Both the position numbers and the translations under genes were made by a program. Below the pieces are notes generated by a model, which saw only the letters and a list, made by a program, of their open reading frames with translations, did no database searches and was not told the DNA's origin. This document shows, piece after piece, positions 22,676 to 30,411 of a stretch of 64,000 bases of DNA. The stretch is taken from NCBI RefSeq assembly GCF_050587525.1, contig NZ_JBOBFT010000002.1:124001-188000 (forward strand), in the 5' to 3' direction. Each line of letters opens with the position of its first letter. The stretch's first letter is position 1. The DNA comes from Plantibacter sp050587525 (lineage in GTDB: Bacteria; Actinomycetota; Actinomycetes; Actinomycetales; Microbacteriaceae).

Positions 22676-24445
22676 ATGCCAAGCCCCATCGAGGACTACG
22701 CCATGATCGGCGACTGCCACACGGCAGCGCTCGTCTCCAGAACCGGCAGCATCGACTGGTTGTGCCTGCCCCGATTCGACTCAGCATCCACCTTCGGTGC
22801 GCTGCTCGGGACGGAGGACCACGGCCGTTGGCTGCTCCGCCCGCTCGACAGCAAGGCCACGGTCACGCGCGAGTACATCCCGGGCACCTTCGTGCTCGTC
22901 ACCCGGTGGATCACCGCGGAGGGCGAGGTCGAGGTGACCGATGTGATGCCGCACGGCGACCGGCGAGCGGACGTCATCAGGCGGGTACGCGGAATCCGCG
23001 GGACGGTGCCGATGGTCGAAGACCTGCGCATCCGATTCGGCTACGCGAGCGCGCTCCCCTGGGTGCGACAGGCGGAGGACGGGCACGGGATCGTCGCCGT
23101 CGCAGGTCCGGATGCGGTCGTGGTCCGAGGACCGCACCTCACCGCGCAGAACCACTCCCACAGCGCCGAGTTCGACGTCACGGCCGGCGAGACCGTCGAC
23201 CTCACCCTCACGTGGTACCCGGCCCACCGCGAACCGCCGCAACCGATCGACGTCGACTCGCGCATCGACGCCACCGTCGAATGGTGGCAGAGCTGGGCGG
23301 ACCGGTGCGAGCCGCCCGAGGAGTACGCCGACGCGGTCGTCCGCTCCCTCCTCGTCCTCCGCGCGCTCACCCACGAGGACACGGGCGGCATCGTCGCCGC
23401 CGCGACGACGAGCCTCCCGGAGTCGTTCGGCGGGGTCCGCAACTGGGACTACCGCTACGTGTGGTTGCGCGATGCGTCGCTCACGCTCGAAGCGCTCATG
23501 AGCCACGGCTTCGACGGCGAGGCGCACGGATGGCGCAACTGGCTGCTCCGCGCCATCGCCGGCGACCCCAACGACGTCCAGATCATGTACGGGCTGTCCG
23601 GCGAGCGCGATCTCGTCGAGTCCGAGCTCACGAGCCTCCCCGGATACGAAGGGGCGACGCCCGTCCGCATCGGCAACGGCGCGTACACGCAGTACCAGGG
23701 CGACATCTTCGGGGCCGTGATGCTCGCGCTCGCCCAAGCCCGCGACATCGGGATCCGCGAGGACGAATTCTCCTGGAGTCTGCAGCGGGCGCTGCTCGGC
23801 GTCGTCGAGGAGCAGTGGGATCGCCGCGACCACGGGATCTGGGAGGTGCGCGGCGAGCTGCAGCACTTCACGCACTCTCGCGCGATGCTGTGGGCGGCTC
23901 TCGACTGCGCCGTTCGCGCCGTCCGTGACCACGGACTGGACGGCCCCGCGGACCGATGGGAGGTCCTGCGGGATCGCATCCGCGACGAGATCGAGGAACA
24001 AGGCTTCGACCATGTGCGCGGCACCTACGTGCAGCACTACGGGACGAAGGAAGTCGATGCTTCACTCCTGCAGCTGGCGCAGATGGGGTACATCGCGCAC
24101 GACGATCCGCGGATGATCGGCACGGTCGCGGCCCTCGAGGAGGACCTCCTGAAGGACGGGCTCCTCCTGCGATACCGCACGGACAGCGGCGTCGACGGGC
24201 TGCCTGGGGAGGAGCATCCGTTCCTCGCGTGTTCGTTCTGGCTCGTCGAGCAGTATGCGCGCTCGGGCCGCGACGGCGATGCACGACGTCTGATGGATCG
24301 ACTGGTGTCGTTCTCGAACGATGTCGGACTATTGTCGGAGGAATACGACGTGCAGGGCGACCGGCAGGTGGGCAACACGCCCCAGGCGCTCTCGCACCTC
24401 GCGCTCGTGCGTGCCGCGGACGCCATTCAGGCCGGGCGGGTCTAG
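22676..24445 (+). CDS. Glycoside hydrolase family 15 protein (glucoamylase/trehalase-like)
   Basis: A 589-residue cytoplasmic GH15 enzyme. IEDYAMIGDCHTAALVSRTGSIDWLCLPRFDS is the conserved N-terminal domain. GGVRNWDYRYVWLRDASLTLEAL begins the (alpha/alpha)6 barrel, and SWSLQRALLGVVEEQWDRRDHGIWEVRGE contains a probable catalytic glutamate region. PGEEHPFLACSFWLVEQYARSGR is the second acidic motif. No signal peptide or starch-binding domain is present. In actinobacteria such proteins cleave alpha,alpha-trehalose or short alpha-glucans; which applies here cannot be told. It stands alone between family D elements. Confidence 0.92.
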   Translation: MPSPIEDYAMIGDCHTAALVSRTGSIDWLCLPRFDSASTFGALLGTEDHGRWLLRPLDSKATVTREYIPGTFVLVTRWITAEGEVEVTDVMPHGDRRADVIRRVRGIRGTVPMVEDLRIRFGYASALPWVRQAEDGHGIVAVAGPDAVVVRGPHLTAQNHSHSAEFDVTAGETVDLTLTWYPAHREPPQPIDVDSRIDATVEWWQSWADRCEPPEEYADAVVRSLLVLRALTHEDTGGIVAAATTSLPESFGGVRNWDYRYVWLRDASLTLEALMSHGFDGEAHGWRNWLLRAIAGDPNDVQIMYGLSGERDLVESELTSLPGYEGATPVRIGNGAYTQYQGDIFGAVMLALAQARDIGIREDEFSWSLQRALLGVVEEQWDRRDHGIWEVRGELQHFTHSRAMLWAALDCAVRAVRDHGLDGPADRWEVLRDRIRDEIEEQGFDHVRGTYVQHYGTKEVDASLLQLAQMGYIAHDDPRMIGTVAALEEDLLKDGLLLRYRTDSGVDGLPGEEHPFLACSFWLVEQYARSGRDGDARRLMDRLVSFSNDVGLLSEEYDVQGDRQVGNTPQALSHLALVRAADAIQAGRV

Positions 24446-24500
24446 CGGCCGCCGTCTCCACGCCGCCTGGTGCAGAGTGCCGCCACCGCCTCAGGATGTC

Positions 24501-24590
24501 CACAATTCCGGAAAAGGTGTGACAGGAGTGACGATTTGGGGCGAAATCGGCTAATTTCGTCACTCCTGTCACAGGAATTCCGGAATTGTG
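24501..24590. repeat. Family D inverted-repeat element, CCGG subtype, copy 1
   Basis: The ends are CACAATTCCGGA (24501) and TCCGGAATTGTG (24579-24590). An inner perfect 16-bp stem GTGACAGGAGTGACGA pairs with 24557-24572. It lies between the convergent GH15 and NUDIX genes. The same subtype recurs at 25122 on the other side of the NUDIX gene. Confidence 0.88.
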
Positions 24591-24620
24591 CGCAGCCCTG
24601 GGACGAGGCGGCCCGCGCGA

Positions 24621-25103
24621 TCAGCGGCTGAAGCGCGCCTCACGCTCGTCGGACGCGGCCGCCTCGATCCGCAACCGCATGCCCTCGGACATCTCGGGGA
24701 GCGCATCGATCGGGTACCAGGCGGTCTCCGTGTTCTCGCCATCGGCGGGGAACGGTTCGCCGGAGACGTAGCTGCAGCGGAAGGACAGGTCGATGTACTG
24801 GGTGACGTCGCCGTTGTCGTACACGTTGGGCGGGAGCACCTGCACGAGGGCGAGCCGTTCCGCGATCGCTGTGATCGCCGTCTCCTCGAGCACTTCACGC
24901 TCTGCGGCGACGGCCGGTTCCTCGCCCGGGTCGATGATGCCGGTCACCGGGGTCCAGGCGCCGTTGTCGGCCCGACGCACGAGCAGCACCTCGGGATGCG
25001 CCGTCTCGCGGCCCCGCAGGACGACCGCGGTCACGCCCGTCAGCCACAGTGGAGCGTTGCCGATGTGCGCCCGGAGCGCGAGTACGAAGTCGGGAGTCGC
25101 CAT
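24621..25103 (-). CDS. NUDIX hydrolase
   Basis: A 160-residue pyrophosphohydrolase. The Nudix box is GIIDPGEEPAVAAEREVLEETAI, retaining the metal-binding Glu residues (REVLEE) though the Gly after EE is changed (ETAI). WLTGVTAVVLRG, VLLVRRADNGAWTPVTG and QYIDLSFRCSYVSGEPFPADGENTETAWYPIDALPEMSEGMRLRIEAA complete the domain. This arrangement resembles the actinobacterial MutT-like group that acts on nucleoside diphosphate derivatives; the substrate is not predictable. The single gene is flanked by family D elements of matching subtype. Confidence 0.9.
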   Translation of the reverse strand: MATPDFVLALRAHIGNAPLWLTGVTAVVLRGRETAHPEVLLVRRADNGAWTPVTGIIDPGEEPAVAAEREVLEETAITAIAERLALVQVLPPNVYDNGDVTQYIDLSFRCSYVSGEPFPADGENTETAWYPIDALPEMSEGMRLRIEAAASDEREARFSR

Positions 25104-25121
25104 TCCCCGAGCCTAGCCGTG

Positions 25122-25212
25122 CACAATTCCGGAACTCCTGTGGCTGGAGTGACGAAGTCGGGCGGATTCCGCCCGAGCAAGCGCCTTCCATCGCGAACGT
25201 TCCGGAATTGTG
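25122..25212. repeat. Family D inverted-repeat element, CCGG subtype, copy 2
   Basis: The ends are CACAATTCCGGAA and TTCCGGAATTGTG. The interior shares GGAGTGACGA with the copy at 24501 but has a different inner stem, CGGGCGGATTCCGCCCG. It lies in the divergent gap between the NUDIX and ABM genes. Confidence 0.85.
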
Positions 25213-25282
25213 GAAACCGGAGGGAGGGAAGCGGCAGGCGGGCTGGCGCAGGCCGACGCGCGGATGCTGTGTACTTGAGGGT

Positions 25283-26080
25283 ATGGAACACGAACCCATC
25301 ACCGTCTCGATCGAGCGTCGGGTGAACCCCGCACGCATCGCCGAGGCCACCATCTGGGTGCAGGCCGGCATCAACCTCGCCAACAAGCACCCCGGCTTCC
25401 TCGGCTCCGGCTGGATCCGATCCGGCGAGGACAGCGACCTCTGGTACATGCTCTACCGCTTCTCGAACGAGGCGACACTGGCGGACTGGGAACAGTCGTC
25501 GGAACGCGCCTGGTGGTTGTCGAGCGGCCGCGAATTCATGGAACAGTCCCGCGTCGAGAAGCGCACGGGCATCGAGGGCTGGTTCGATGCGCCAGACGGG
25601 ATCCTGCACCTCGGAGGAGCAAGCGGATCTGGTGGAGCAAGCGGATCGGGCGGGTCTGGCGCCTCCGGTACCGGCAGCACCGCGACGCACCCGGGAACGG
25701 GCAGCACCCGCACCCACGCGAGCGGGACGACGACGGGCGCGGGCCACGCGAACGGCGCCGGCCACACGAACGACACCGAGCGGGGCGATGCCGGTCCACT
25801 CGGAGACGCGGGCGGCACCCTCATCGACGAGTCCGCCGACGACCCGATCCCGCCCGCCCCGCCGCGCTGGAAGCAGGCGGTCACGATCTGGCTCGGATTC
25901 TTCCCGCTCAACCTCGTGTTCACCCTCATCGTGACGTATCTCGTCCCCGGCTGGGAACCGCTCGGCGTGCTCCTCCACGTCCTGATCTCGACCCTCGTCC
26001 TCACGCCGATCATGACCTATTGGTTGCTCCCGTTCGTCACCAGGATGCTGCGCCCCTGGCTGCAGAAGCCGCGCCGCTGA
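25283..26080 (+). CDS. ABM-domain protein with C-terminal membrane anchor
   Basis: A 265-residue two-part protein. Residues 1-105 form an antibiotic-biosynthesis-monooxygenase-like ferredoxin fold (ITVSIERRVNPARIAEATIWVQAG, FLGSGWIRSGEDSDLWYMLYRFSNEATLADWEQSSERAWWL). Residues 190-265 contain two membrane helices (AVTIWLGFFPLNLVFTLIVTYLV and PLGVLLHVLISTLVLTPIMTYWLL). This ABM-plus-two-helix layout is a recognised family of unknown function. The 85-residue linker is extraordinarily rich in Gly, Ser, Thr and His. ATG 25283 gives the family start; upstream frame is repeat DNA. Confidence 0.82.
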   Translation: MEHEPITVSIERRVNPARIAEATIWVQAGINLANKHPGFLGSGWIRSGEDSDLWYMLYRFSNEATLADWEQSSERAWWLSSGREFMEQSRVEKRTGIEGWFDAPDGILHLGGASGSGGASGSGGSGASGTGSTATHPGTGSTRTHASGTTTGAGHANGAGHTNDTERGDAGPLGDAGGTLIDESADDPIPPAPPRWKQAVTIWLGFFPLNLVFTLIVTYLVPGWEPLGVLLHVLISTLVLTPIMTYWLLPFVTRMLRPWLQKPRR

Positions 26081-26121
26081 GCTCGGCCACGCGACACGAT
26101 TCACTGGCGATGCACATCGGT

Positions 26122-26239
26122 CGACGGAATACTGGTCGGATGACCTCCACGGGATCGGCTCGCGCCCTCCGCACACTGGCCGACGGGACACTGGTCGGAT
26201 GATCTCGACGGAACTGGCTCGTGCCCTCCGCACGGCGGG
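26122..26239 (+). repeat. 59-bp tandem duplication over a gene start
   Basis: Units 26122-26180 and 26181-26239 are imperfect direct repeats sharing ACTGGTCGGATGA and GCCCTCCGCAC. Each contains an ATG: the first starts a 20-codon minigene, the second the real gene. The unit length is not a multiple of three, so the copies are read in different frames. Confidence 0.85.
26140..26202 (+). CDS. Possible 20-residue leader minigene
   Basis: The frame MTSTGSARALRTLADGTLVG begins at the ATG in the first unit of the 59-bp duplication. Its TGA overlaps the ATG of the next gene (ATGA). The peptide's first half mirrors the start of the downstream protein (MISTELARALRTAG), showing its origin by duplication. 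It may couple translation of the main gene. Expression is unproven. Confidence 0.4.
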   Translation: MTSTGSARALRTLADGTLVG

Positions 26240-26783
26240 CTTGCGATGGCATCCCGTCGCCGGCGATCGGTTCATGATCGATCGCGGTGAGTTCCAGGGC
26301 GAGGTCTTCACGGTGAGCGAGATGACGATCGAGGTGCATGAGCATCCCGGCGGCCGGAGCTTCGGGTTCAACGGGACCACGGAGTGGGCGCTCGATTCGG
26401 TCGATGAGGTCGACACGCTGTGGCTGCCGTCCGAGGGCCAGTTGCGCGAACTGCTCGGGGCGTCGTTCCGGTCGCTCGAGTTCGTCGATGCGGCGCACGC
26501 GGCGGGCGCGGGGATGGACCCGACGGTCGCGTCGGCATCGATCTCGGCGGCGACCGCGACCAACGCGATGACCGCAGCGGATGAGGTGCAGGCCGACGGC
26601 GACACCGGTGACGACTCCGGTGACTCCGGTGACGCCGATGACTCCGCGCTCGATCTCGGCGACCTGTCGCGTTTCGATGTCGTGACGCACGCGAACGGCC
26701 TTACGGAGAGGTACTCGGCGAGCACGCCGGAGGACGCGTACGCGGAAGCGCTGCTCTCACTCGTCCTGCGTTCGACGGAGTAG
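26199..26783 (+). CDS. Conserved actinobacterial hypothetical protein
   Basis: A 194-residue soluble acidic protein. The N-terminal 100 residues (GLRWHPVAGDRFMIDRGEFQGEVFTVSEMTIEVHEHPGG, FGFNGTTEWALDSVDEVDTLWLPSEGQLRELLG) match a small actinobacterial family often labelled 'pilus assembly protein CpaE' in databases, although the P-loop of true CpaE is absent. A disordered acidic linker (DDSGDSGDADDS) leads to a second conserved helix, YSASTPEDAYAEALLSLVLRS. Function is unknown; no pilus genes are nearby. Start chosen because it matches the family and overlaps the minigene stop. Confidence 0.7.
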   Translation: MISTELARALRTAGLRWHPVAGDRFMIDRGEFQGEVFTVSEMTIEVHEHPGGRSFGFNGTTEWALDSVDEVDTLWLPSEGQLRELLGASFRSLEFVDAAHAAGAGMDPTVASASISAATATNAMTAADEVQADGDTGDDSGDSGDADDSALDLGDLSRFDVVTHANGLTERYSASTPEDAYAEALLSLVLRSTE

Positions 26784-26838
26784 TCCCCTCCTGCGGCCCA
26801 GCACGGAACGCACAGACGGGAATGCAGGAAGCCGGGAC

Positions 26839-27114
26839 TCAGGCGGTCTGCAACCAGGCCCGGAGCGCGTCGCGGATCACGATGCTGCGGTTCGTGTTGT
26901 CCTGTTGCGCACGCACGGTGAGCGCATCCGAGAGCTCGGGATCGAGACGCACCGGAACGACTCTGGCCACGCCGCTTCCCAGGAGCGGACGGCCACGCTT
27001 GGCCGGAACATCGACCTCGTATCCCACCTCCGCTTCTGTCGCCCATGCTTCGATCTGCGCCTCATCGATCGGGCGTCCGTCGATGGTGCGGTCTGTGGAA
27101 TCGCCGTGTGTCAT
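26839..27114 (-). CDS. Ribbon-helix-helix protein, probable antitoxin
   Basis: A 91-residue protein whose C-terminal half VVPVRLDPELSDALTVRAQQDNTNRSIVIRDALRAWL is a CopG-type ribbon-helix-helix DNA-binding domain. The N-terminal half (ATEAEVGYEVDVPAKRGRPLLGSG) would wrap a partner. It overlaps the upstream small gene by 4 bp (ATGA), the usual arrangement for a type II toxin-antitoxin operon, here with the putative toxin first. It is expected to neutralise that protein and repress the operon. Confidence 0.75.
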   Translation of the reverse strand: MTHGDSTDRTIDGRPIDEAQIEAWATEAEVGYEVDVPAKRGRPLLGSGVARVVPVRLDPELSDALTVRAQQDNTNRSIVIRDALRAWLQTA

Positions 27115-27368
27115 CGTGTGCTCCTCTCGTCTGGCAGCAGGGCCAGATAGCTCTTGCGCGCTCGCATCGAATGGATGACGAGTTGATGTCCGTTGTCGAA
27201 GGTCAGCACAACGGTCTCCGGGAGGACTCCCCAGCGATCGAATCCGAGACGAAGCTGACGTGCTGGACTCCGCGCATCGAGATCGATCCTGAGGAGGCAG
27301 TGCGTGGCCGCCATGACGGAGTCCTCCGGGGCGATCCGATGTTTTCGAGCCGAGTCATGCACTTCCAT
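27111..27368 (-). CDS. Probable toxin partner of the RHH protein
   Basis: An 85-residue basic protein (MEVHDSARKHRIAPEDSVMAA, DLDARSPARQLRLGFDRWGVLPETVVLTFDNGHQLVIHSMRARKSYLALLP). The pattern DSARKHxIxxED ... LVIHSMRxRxxYLxLLP matches a common actinobacterial small-toxin-like family, BrnT-like in layout, found with RHH antitoxins. RNase activity is inferred only from context. The 55 bp upstream are AT-rich compared with the region (TTTTAGTAATACG on the coding strand), fitting a promoter and autoregulatory site. Confidence 0.65.
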   Translation of the reverse strand: MEVHDSARKHRIAPEDSVMAATHCLLRIDLDARSPARQLRLGFDRWGVLPETVVLTFDNGHQLVIHSMRARKSYLALLPDERSTR

Positions 27369-27423
27369 TCGAGAAACGTATTACTAAAAGACTACGCGCC
27401 GCTTGCGTTGTCCACAAGCACAC

Positions 27424-28764
27424 TCAGGCGGCCTGGAGCTCCTGCCGTCGAGCCGGAAGGTAGAGCGGCGCGGCGAGCGCGAGCACCACGCCGGCGACGA
27501 CCATCGCCACGCCGAGCGACGCCCCGCTCGCGATGGCGCCCAGCACGAGCGCCCCGATCGCGAACGCCGGCTGCGCGACCATCGAGTTGATCGAGAGGAC
27601 CACCGCACGGTTGGCGTTCGTGGCCTGCCGATGCAGGAGCGCGTTGTGCAGCGGATTCGATGCACCGTGCACGGCATAGCAGGCGACGAACGCGCCGATC
27701 ACGCCGACCGGCCCGGCGAGCAGACCCATCCCGACCACGGTGAGCCCCTGCAGGACCCGCAGGCCTGCAGCAGGGAGCGCGGTCCCCCACCGTCGGCTCG
27801 CGAGCGGGACCAACGCGGCTCCGGCTGCGGCCGCGAGCCAGGCCACCGAGGTCACCGGCCCCATCAGCGCACCGGCCTCCGTCGCACTCCCGACGACCTC
27901 GCCGAGCCGCAACGGCATGAGCGTCTCGAATGCGACCATCCCGAAGCCCCAGCACAATTCGACCGCCACGAGTGCGAGGAGGACGCGCGAACGGGTGACC
28001 AGCCGGACGCCGTCGACGATGCCGAACGGGATCGCCTTCCACAGGCCGCGCAGTCGCGGACGCCCGCCGACCGGGCGCTCCTCCGTGACGAGCAGGATCA
28101 CGGCCACGAGACTCACGACGGTGAGCACAGCCGCGACGACGACGGGCAGCACGAGCGCAGACACGCCGAACGGGCGGGTGCCGATCGCGAGACCGACGGC
28201 GACGACACCGCCCGATGCGAGCGCACCGGCGCCCATGGCGAGATTGAGGACCGTCGCGCCCGCCGCGAGGCCGGAGGCGATGTCGGGCCCGCTGCCCTCG
28301 CTGCTGCCCGCGCCGCCGCTTTCACCGGTGCCGTCCCCGTCATCCACGACCCGGTCCACGTACCAGGACTCGAGCGTGCCGGAATCGAGCGCGCGCCACA
28401 TGCCCTGCAGCGCGAAGGCGACCACGAACATCGCGAAGGACTGCGCGGTCGCAACGAGCACGATCGAGCAGACGCCGGTCACACCCGCGAGGATGAGCGT
28501 GGGCCGCCTGCCGATCGCGTCCGACAGGGTGCCGGCGGGCAGTTCGGCGCCCAGGACGACGAACCCCTGCACGGCGACGATCACTCCGACTTCGGCGATC
28601 GTCAGTCCGCGCTCGACGGCGAGCAGCGTGATGACGGGTGCGACGAGCCCGGTCGGCAACCAGCGGAGCGCGGTCAGGAGGAGGAAGCGGCGGCGAGCGG
28701 GGGTGGCCCCGGCCCGGGAGTCGGTCGCACCGTCGCCGCCATCGCGATGTCGCCCGCCGCGCAT
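27424..28764 (-). CDS. MFS transporter
   Basis: A 446-residue major facilitator with about 12 helices. AELPAGTLSDAIGRRPTLILAGV is the MFS signature loop. LQGMWRALDSGTLESWYVDRVVD is typical of the DHA1-like exporters in actinobacteria, and LHRQATNANRAVVLSINSMVAQPAFAIGAL is a conserved helix 10-11 segment. A Gly/Ser-rich loop lies near residue 150. ATG 28764 starts 5 nt after the stop of the winged-helix regulator, so both form an operon controlled by the palindrome at 29351. Export of a toxic compound or metabolite is likely. Confidence 0.87.
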   Translation of the reverse strand: MRGGRHRDGGDGATDSRAGATPARRRFLLLTALRWLPTGLVAPVITLLAVERGLTIAEVGVIVAVQGFVVLGAELPAGTLSDAIGRRPTLILAGVTGVCSIVLVATAQSFAMFVVAFALQGMWRALDSGTLESWYVDRVVDDGDGTGESGGAGSSEGSGPDIASGLAAGATVLNLAMGAGALASGGVVAVGLAIGTRPFGVSALVLPVVVAAVLTVVSLVAVILLVTEERPVGGRPRLRGLWKAIPFGIVDGVRLVTRSRVLLALVAVELCWGFGMVAFETLMPLRLGEVVGSATEAGALMGPVTSVAWLAAAAGAALVPLASRRWGTALPAAGLRVLQGLTVVGMGLLAGPVGVIGAFVACYAVHGASNPLHNALLHRQATNANRAVVLSINSMVAQPAFAIGALVLGAIASGASLGVAMVVAGVVLALAAPLYLPARRQELQAA

Positions 28765-28769
28765 CGGCC

Positions 28770-29333
28770 TCACCGCCGGAAGGCGTGGTAGATCAGCGCG
28801 ACGTCGGCGGCGCCATCGGCATCGCGATCGCTCAGGGCCGCCCACTTGCGCGCGAGGGCCTCGAGGTCCTCCCCCAGTTCGGCGAGCTGCGCACTCGTGA
28901 GGTGGAGGATCTCGTCGCCGGAGGTCGCGGCCCGGACCCAGGCCGCGGGCAGGGTCGGCTCGAGTTCGAGGTACTCCTGGAGGAGTTCCGTGTATCGACG
29001 CTGCACCGAACCGCGGAGTGCCGTCAGCGCCGTCCGGCGCTCGGGGTCGTCGAGATGCTCGGCCGCGTCCCAGTGCGTTCGGTCGTGGGCAGCGCGCCAC
29101 CAGCGCTCCCGCTTGTCACGCGCGAGCTCGGGCACCTCCGCGACCAGCCCGTGCTCGGCCAGGACGCCCAGATGGTAGCTGACGAGCCCTGGCGCCTCAT
29201 CGACCGCGCCGCTGAGGAGCCCGACCGTCTGCGGCCCGCGCACCCGCAACTCGCCGAGGAGCCGGAGGCGGATCGGATGTGAGAGAGCCCGCATGACCTT
29301 CGGGTCGGTGAGCGAGAGTTGCGATGCCGTCAT
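28770..29333 (-). CDS. ArsR-type winged helix-turn-helix regulator
   Basis: A 187-residue transcription factor. DPKVMRALSHPIRLRLLGELRVRGPQTVGLLSGAVDEAPGLVSYHLGVLAEHGLVAEV is a classic ArsR-like winged helix. The C-terminal half carries the acidic SGDEILHLTSAQLAELGEDLEALARKWAALS region common in HTH_20-type regulators of MFS transporters. No metal-binding ELCVCDL motif is seen, so an organic ligand is more likely. It sits directly upstream of the MFS gene and below a 28-bp palindrome, and is expected to repress its own operon. Confidence 0.85.
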   Translation of the reverse strand: MTASQLSLTDPKVMRALSHPIRLRLLGELRVRGPQTVGLLSGAVDEAPGLVSYHLGVLAEHGLVAEVPELARDKRERWWRAAHDRTHWDAAEHLDDPERRTALTALRGSVQRRYTELLQEYLELEPTLPAAWVRAATSGDEILHLTSAQLAELGEDLEALARKWAALSDRDADGAADVALIYHAFRR

Positions 29334-29350
29334 GCGCCCATCGTAAACAC

Positions 29351-29378
29351 ATAAGAAACCTTGTACAAGACTTCTTAT
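29351..29378. promoter_or_regulatory. Palindromic operator of the ArsR-MFS operon
   Basis: A 28-bp inverted repeat in which 12 of 14 base pairs match. The outer arms are ATAAGAA and TTCTTAT and the core is CTTGTACAAG. It lies 18 bp upstream of the regulator's ATG in an AT-rich island, so a bound dimer would block the promoter. Confidence 0.7.
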
Positions 29379-29406
29379 CCATTTCTCCCCTGTGTTGGTG
29401 CACCGC

Positions 29407-29492
29407 AACTCCTTCAATCCGCACTCCACAAAGTCGACGAACCCCGGAAATCCGGGGAAGTCGATGCTGCAGCCGATCGATGTGAAGGAGTT
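29407..29492. repeat. Family A inverted-repeat element, copy 2
   Basis: The ends are AACTCCTTCAAT and GAAGGAGTT with centre CCCCGGAAATCCGGGG (29442-29457). It lies between the promoter region of the ArsR-MFS operon and the end of the IclR gene. Confidence 0.82.
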
Positions 29493-29509
29493 ATGCGCGC
29501 GGCGGGGCG

Positions 29510-29534
29510 CCCTTCGACAGGCTCAGGAACCGGG
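29510..29534. repeat. Family E motif
   Basis: CCCTTCGACAGGCTCAGGA and the following ACCGGG form one reverse-orientation family E copy, 18 bp after the family A element. Confidence 0.8.
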
Positions 29535-29563
29535 CGAGCGTGGAGCGGGGTGGACCACGCAGC

Positions 29564-30316
29564 TCACCGACCACGGATGCGCCGCGAGAGCTCCGAGGCG
29601 GCGCGGGCGACCTCGGCGGCCACCGCGACCTCGTCGACTCCCGCGGACGACGCGAACGTCACCGCAATGGCAGCGGCCGGCCAACCGAGATGGTCTCGAA
29701 CCGCCACTCCGACCGATGCGAGTCCTCGCGTCACGCCGCCGTCCTCGCGCGCGAAACCGTCGGCCGCCGTCCGGTCGAGCACGGCCCTGAGCTCCGCATA
29801 CCGTTTGGGCCCGACGCCCGTCCGATCGACGAATGCCGCGGCATCGGGATACAGCGCCCTCACCTGGCCCCGTGGCAGGGCGGCGAGGATCGCACATCCG
29901 CTCGCCGCGAGATGGGCGGGCAGTCGGACGCCGACATCGGTCACGAGATGACCTCGCCGGGGCGCGCGCTCCTCGACGATGTAGAGCACATCCCGCCCGT
30001 GGAGGACGGCGAGATGAGCGCTCTCCCCCACCTGGTCGACGAGGTCCGCGAGCAACGGCCGACCGAGGAGGCTGAGCGGCTCCTGCCGCGCGTACCCGCC
30101 GGACAGCTCGAACGCAGCGACGCCGAGCCCGTAGCGCTTCGCCTCGGGCAGGTGCACGACGAAGCCCCGCTCCTGCAAGACGGACAGCAGGTGGTAGACG
30201 GTGGAGCGCGGAAGGTCGAGCCCGTTCGCGATGACGGCGGCCTGCACGGGACCGCGCTGCGCCGCGAGGAAGGAGAGGATCCGAAGCGTCGCATCGGCGG
30301 CGGGGACCTGGCTCAT
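29564..30316 (-). CDS. IclR family transcriptional regulator
   Basis: A 250-residue regulator. The N-terminal winged helix is ATLRILSFLAAQRGPVQAAVIANGLDLPRSTVYHLLSVLQERGFVVHL. The ligand domain shows SAHLAVLHGRDVLYIVEERAP, HLAASGCAILAALP and REDGGVTRGLASVGVAVRD, the standard IclR pattern. It is transcribed away from hutH, 95 bp apart, with a perfect 18-bp palindrome between them. It is therefore the probable controller of histidine use, perhaps sensing histidine or urocanate. GGCAGGAG precedes the ATG at 30316; the longer frame upstream is non-family sequence overlapping hutH. Confidence 0.9.
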   Translation of the reverse strand: MSQVPAADATLRILSFLAAQRGPVQAAVIANGLDLPRSTVYHLLSVLQERGFVVHLPEAKRYGLGVAAFELSGGYARQEPLSLLGRPLLADLVDQVGESAHLAVLHGRDVLYIVEERAPRRGHLVTDVGVRLPAHLAASGCAILAALPRGQVRALYPDAAAFVDRTGVGPKRYAELRAVLDRTAADGFAREDGGVTRGLASVGVAVRDHLGWPAAAIAVTFASSAGVDEVAVAAEVARAASELSRRIRGR

Positions 30317-30341
30317 CTGCGCTCCTGCCTCCCGTCGCTCA

Positions 30342-30359
30342 CGTCTGGGATCCCAGACG
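30342..30359. promoter_or_regulatory. IclR/hutH operator candidate
   Basis: CGTCTGGGATCCCAGACG is a perfect 18-bp palindrome, 26 bp upstream of the IclR start and 53 bp upstream of the hutH start. Position and symmetry fit binding of an IclR dimer controlling both genes. Confidence 0.7.
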
Positions 30360-30411
30360 GAGTCGAGTGTACGCGCACCCGCGCCCGCGATCCACGGTGT
30401 GCAATCGAACC

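Noticed and set aside
26199..26783. CpaE-like pilus assembly ATPase
   Set aside because: The name is used for this small family in databases, but there is no P-loop and no pilus genes nearby; kept as a hypothetical protein.
28638..29282. 214-codon plus-strand frame opposite the ArsR-type regulator
   Set aside because: Antisense to a recognised winged-helix gene that has its own operator and operon partner.
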